27,597 nucleotides of DNA from Chrysochromulina parva. Taxonomy: Eukaryota; Haptophyta; Prymnesiales; Chrysochromulinaceae. Shown one piece after another: positions 24,985-27,597 of this stretch. The notes below the pieces were generated by a model. It saw only the letters and a list, made by a program, of their open reading frames with translations, was not told where the DNA came from and did no database searches. The position numbers and the translations under genes are program-made. The DNA lies in contig PJAB01000404.1 in the NCBI GenBank assembly GCA_002887195.1, forward strand, positions 1-27,597, read 5' to 3'. Positions within the stretch are counted from its first letter, which is position 1. Each line of letters starts with the position of its first letter.

Positions 24985-26403
24985 ACGGTGGCGCGCGGCA
25001 GCGTGCGCCGGACCCACAGGGCCCATGAGACTGGGGGACGAGCGGCGCGTGTCTTCGGCGCCGCTGGCCGCGTACGCCGCGGTCAGCAGCGTGAGAGGCT
25101 TGGGGGATCGTGTGAGGCCCTTTGTCGGAGTGTCTGCCGCCGGCTTGAGTGTGCGAGGCGCGAGCGGCGACTGGGCGAGGGGGTGGTTCTCCTTGCCGTT
25201 GCGTGGGACCGCCGGCTGCTGCGGCGGCGGCGGCGGCTTCGGCGGCTGCGGCTGCTGCGGGCGTGGCGCCGCGTCCCACTCGGGCCGAACGCCGCGCGCG
25301 GACACCTGGTTTGGTGCGGCGGGCGCGAGTGGGCCACCGTCGCGCCGAGCCGACTTGAGCGCATGGAGACGCATGAGCCAGTAGGTGGCCGCGCCCTCGG
25401 AGTGCTTGCCCAGCTCAGCGGTGACCTCGTCCACCTTGTACCCATGCTGCTCCATCTTGGCAAGCGTCGGCCCGTCCGGCGTCGTCTCCGAGAGAAGCTG
25501 CGCCACCGCACCGGCCTCGCTGCTGCCCGCGCGGATGACCGAAGATGCGGCCCCGCCCGCCGTGCACCACGGGTGGGACGCAATCTGCTCGAGGCTCCAT
25601 CGGCGCTGCGGGTCGGTGGTGAGTAGCCGCTTGATCACGTCCTTCGCCTCGCGCGTCAGGAAGGGCGGCGCCGCGTAGTCTCCCGCGATGATCTTCTTGT
25701 ACAGCTGTGAGGTGTTCTGATGCTCAAATGGGAGGAAGCCGCAGATCATCGCGAAGAGGGTGATGCCCGAGGACCAGATGTCGACAGGGTGACCGACGTA
25801 GCCGTGCGTCTGCCCCTCGCGCGTGAGCATCTCGGGCGCCGCGTAGCACGGCGAGCCACACGCATGCTTGAGCACCTGCCCCGGCGCGCACTTGGTCGAG
25901 AGCCCAAAGTCGATGATACGGATCGTCTTCTCGCTGTCGAGGAGCAGGTTCTCGGGCTTGATGTCGCGGTGCACAACATTGTTTGCGTGCAAGTACGAGA
26001 CGCCCGCCACGATCTGGTTGAAGAAGCGCCGCCCCTCATCCTCGCTCAGCCGCCCCGCCTTTACAATGTGCTGGAAGAGCTCGCCGCGGGCGGTAAACTC
26101 CATGATGAGGTAGATGCGGTCGGAGGTATGGATGATCTCCCAGAGCCGAATCACGTGCGGGTGTTTGAGTTGCTTGAGGATCTGGATCTCGCGCCCGACC
26201 CGCTCGATGTCGTCCGCCTGCTGCATCCGTCGCTTCTCGAGCACCTTGATCGCCACCTTCTCGCCAGCGAGCTGATGCGCTCCCTTCATTACGGTGCCAA
26301 AGGTGCCCTCACCGAGCTTGTCGCCGACAGCATATCGGCCGACCGTCGATGGCATGCCGCCCTGCAGGCCACCACCGCGCAGGCGGACGCACGAGGTCGG
26401 CAT
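24511..26403 (-). CDS. AMPK/SnRK/MARK-type Ser/Thr kinase with UBA-like segment and polyQ tail
   Basis: 630 aa from ATG 26403 (Met17 is an alternative). Kinase domain about 24-280: GEGTFGTV (31-38), Lys53 in VAIK, Glu72, HRDIKPEN (145-152), DFG (165-167), CGSPCYAAPE (182-191). Catalytic residues are all present. A UBA-like autoinhibitory segment follows (about 311-348, PTLAKMEQHGYKVDEV), as in the AMPK-related family. The tail is Pro/Gln/Arg-rich with a run of about 14 Gln and no recognised KA1 domain. The activation loop reads LKHACGSP: the position of the threonine phosphorylated by LKB1-type upstream kinases (AMPK Thr172) is His180. That suggests constitutive or otherwise regulated activity. 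The likely role is energy/stress or polarity signalling; no beta or gamma AMPK partner is in the window. Confidence 0.93.
24943..24984 (-). repeat. CAG (polyQ) triplet repeat in the kinase tail
   Basis: A pure CTG run on the plus strand, about 14 units, encodes polyglutamine on the minus strand. Confidence 0.95.
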
Positions 26404-26920
26404 GGAGCCGCCCTCTTCTAAAGAGAGCCCCCTGTTCTAAAGAGAACCCCCTCTTGAAATCGGGTCCCGAGAGCGAGCGAAATGAACCAAAGTGTGAAGT
26501 GGAATTAGTTTCCAGCGGGGGGGCGAATCGACCGACTGTCAGCGGGCGCGCCAGCGGGGATACGCACACTGAGCAAACAGCAAGGTTCGGCGCCCGTTGG
26601 CAACCAGGCTCTGCAGTTGCTGCCGATGTCAAGTCAAGTCCGGAAGCGTACAATTGTATCGAACGTGCTCCGGAAGCCAGCTGTGGTGAAAGGGAGTGGG
26701 CGGAGGTGACGGAGGGGATGCATCTATAAAAGGTCCACCTTGCCTTGACTTGCCTTGTCTGGACTTGTCCTGACATGACGGAATGGACTTGCCGCCCAAA
26801 CACAACCCGTCGTGTGGCAATTCGTGCATGTAATCCTACCGCGTGACGAGCCACAGCGCTCACGCAGCAAGATCGCAATCGCAAGGGTTCACCGTGCCAC
26901 GGCAGGCCGCCCACGCAAGC
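26404..26920. promoter_or_regulatory. Divergent intergenic region between kinase and Cys-rich gene
   Basis: 517 bases hold both promoters. Beside the kinase start is an 18-19-base repeat, about 2.5 copies (26410-26457, core TTCTAAAGAGA), which on the kinase strand reads CTCTTTAGAA and could mimic a 3' splice site in its 5' UTR. Related CAAGTC/GACTTG motifs occur at 26628-26640 and, inverted, at 26743-26768 around the TATA element. No coding region seen. Confidence 0.45.
26725..26732 (+). promoter_or_regulatory. TATA box candidate for the Cys-rich gene
   Basis: TATAAAAG, a consensus TATA box, in GC-rich surroundings, about 190 bases before the ATG at 26921 on the same strand. A transcription start near 26755-26760 would give a 5' UTR of about 160 bases. 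Confidence 0.4.
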
Positions 26921-27597
26921 ATGGGGCACTTTGTTTGGTTGCTGCTTTTGGGGAATTTGGATGAAATCCGACCGCTTACGTCTGCGTTTGGGACGCCAGC
27001 GCTACCTGAAGCACAAGTGACAGCGCTACCACGACTGCCATCGCCACGGCTGCCATCGCCACTCCGCGGCGTTCCGCCGGACAGCGGCTCCATTCTTGCC
27101 AGGATGAGTGACCGGAGGACATTGCAGTCACGGGCTCCCTCTTCAAAGAAACAACGAGCGCCTCGGTCACTTACCATGCGCCCCACCTCCTTAATCTGCT
27201 CCGACGCGTGCGTTGGAGCAGGTAGCTTTAGTTCCCAATATGCGTCAAATGGCGCCTGCAATGACGGCGGCTCCGGCTCCGAGTTCTCGAGTTGCGCCTA
27301 TGGCACCGACTGCACCGACTGCGGCCCGCGTCCAGTGCGTGACATCATTACCACGAGTACTTATCCTCCACATCAGCCCCCGCCGTCGCCGTCACCGCCA
27401 CCATCGCCGTCACCTCCACCCCCGCCGTCGCCGTCACCGCCACCGTCGCCGTCACCACCACCCCCGCCTCCACCGTTGCCGCCGCCACCCTTGCCACCGC
27501 CATCGCCGCCACCGATGTGGTGCAGCAATACGTGTGAGTTCGCACACAACGGCGCCTGCCAGGACGGCGGGCCAGACTCGCTGACTGCCCTCTATGG
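26921..27597 (+). CDS. Secreted Cys-rich/polyproline protein, 3' end outside window
   Basis: Open from ATG 26921 (first ATG after the in-frame TAA at 26831) to the right edge, 225 codons so far. The N-terminus MGHFVWLLLLGNL is a short hydrophobic leader, probably a signal peptide. A Pro/Arg/Ser segment follows, then a Cys module (residues about 92-128): CSDAC, NGACNDGGSGSEFSSC, GTDCTDCGPR. A Pro/Ser linker of about 45 residues (about 141-190) leads to a second module start, CSNTCEFAHNGACQDGGPDS, cut by the window end. Repeated modules of this pattern joined by (S)PPP linkers are typical of extracellular proteins in haptophytes and related algae; their biochemical function is not known to me. 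The upstream part (about 20-85) could alternatively be intronic or 5' UTR, with a start at Met62 (27104) or Met86 (27176). Confidence 0.75.
   Translation, partial: MGHFVWLLLLGNLDEIRPLTSAFGTPALPEAQVTALPRLPSPRLPSPLRGVPPDSGSILARMSDRRTLQSRAPSSKKQRAPRSLTMRPTSLICSDACVGAGSFSSQYASNGACNDGGSGSEFSSCAYGTDCTDCGPRPVRDIITTSTYPPHQPPPSPSPPPSPSPPPPPSPSPPPSPSPPPPPPPLPPPPLPPPSPPPMWCSNTCEFAHNGACQDGGPDSLTALY

Noticed and set aside
24685..25626. 313-codon plus-strand frame opposite the kinase
   Set aside because: Its Leu and Arg runs are the reverse strand of polyGln and Pro/Gln codons; the kinase motifs are unmistakable on the minus strand.
26976..27170. 64-residue minus-strand frame with a hydrophobic C-terminal helix
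   Set aside because: It could be a tail-anchored mini-protein, but it lies opposite the leader part of the Cys-rich gene and there is no other support.
1..27597. Bacterial or viral origin of the window
   Set aside because: Eukaryotic 5S, a spliceosomal-type intron, TRM61, AMPK-type kinase, RING and SAP proteins all point to a eukaryotic nucleus; no mobile-element or viral genes were seen.

Overview
The window looks like nuclear DNA of a photosynthetic alga, most likely a haptophyte of the Emiliania/Chrysochromulina/Prymnesium kind. The reasons are: a eukaryote-type 5S rRNA gene; GC-rich, mostly single-exon, closely packed genes on both strands with the standard code; one clear 75-nt GT-AG intron; polyproline/serine linkers joined to a Cys-rich 'NGxCxDGG...GTDCxDCGPR' module; a secretory-type leader with an A-A-F motif like those of complex-plastid proteins; and a NACHT-LRR protein of algal type. 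The assignment rests on recalled family resemblance, not on a search.

Layout. 1-128: 5S rRNA and its T-rich terminator. 225-1460 (+): secreted Cys-rich protein with NQS glycosylation repeats and a probable in-frame intron. 1803-3056 (+): TIC32/retinol-dehydrogenase-like SDR. 3237-12944 (+): a single 9.7-kb reading frame (3235 aa) that I read as a Tpt1/KptA-like RNA 2'-phosphotransferase domain, a degenerate phosphotransferase-like segment, a coiled coil, a NACHT NTPase and C-terminal LRRs. 13514-14323 (+): SAP-domain protein with an organelle leader. 14578-16557 (-): CCCH/dsRBM-like/winged-helix-like/SAM-like/RING protein. 16963-18198 (-): Myb-like and zinc-ribbon protein made of two exons. 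18400-19638 (+): alpha/alpha-toroid-like protein, divergent from the previous gene. 19766-21016 (+): TRM61, the tRNA m1A58 methyltransferase catalytic subunit. 21138-21782 (+): small disordered protein. 22240-23463 (+): GNAT-like protein with Ser/Gly tracts. 24511-26403 (-): AMPK/SnRK-type kinase with UBA-like segment and polyQ. 26921-27597 (+): 5' part of a secreted Cys-rich/polyproline protein that runs off the window.

The genes do not form an operon and mostly look like unrelated housekeeping and accessory functions. The standout is the giant protein. It joins a domain of an NAD+-using RNA-modifying family to a NACHT-LRR sensor, which is the general architecture of STAND/NLR immune or stress-response proteins (effector, NTPase switch, repeat sensor). 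Second is the Myb/zinc-ribbon gene, whose intron is bounded by 25-nt imperfect direct repeats, suggesting a duplication-linked intron gain. Several apparent long frames begin at GTG or TTG; I moved their starts to the first in-frame ATG because this is a eukaryote.
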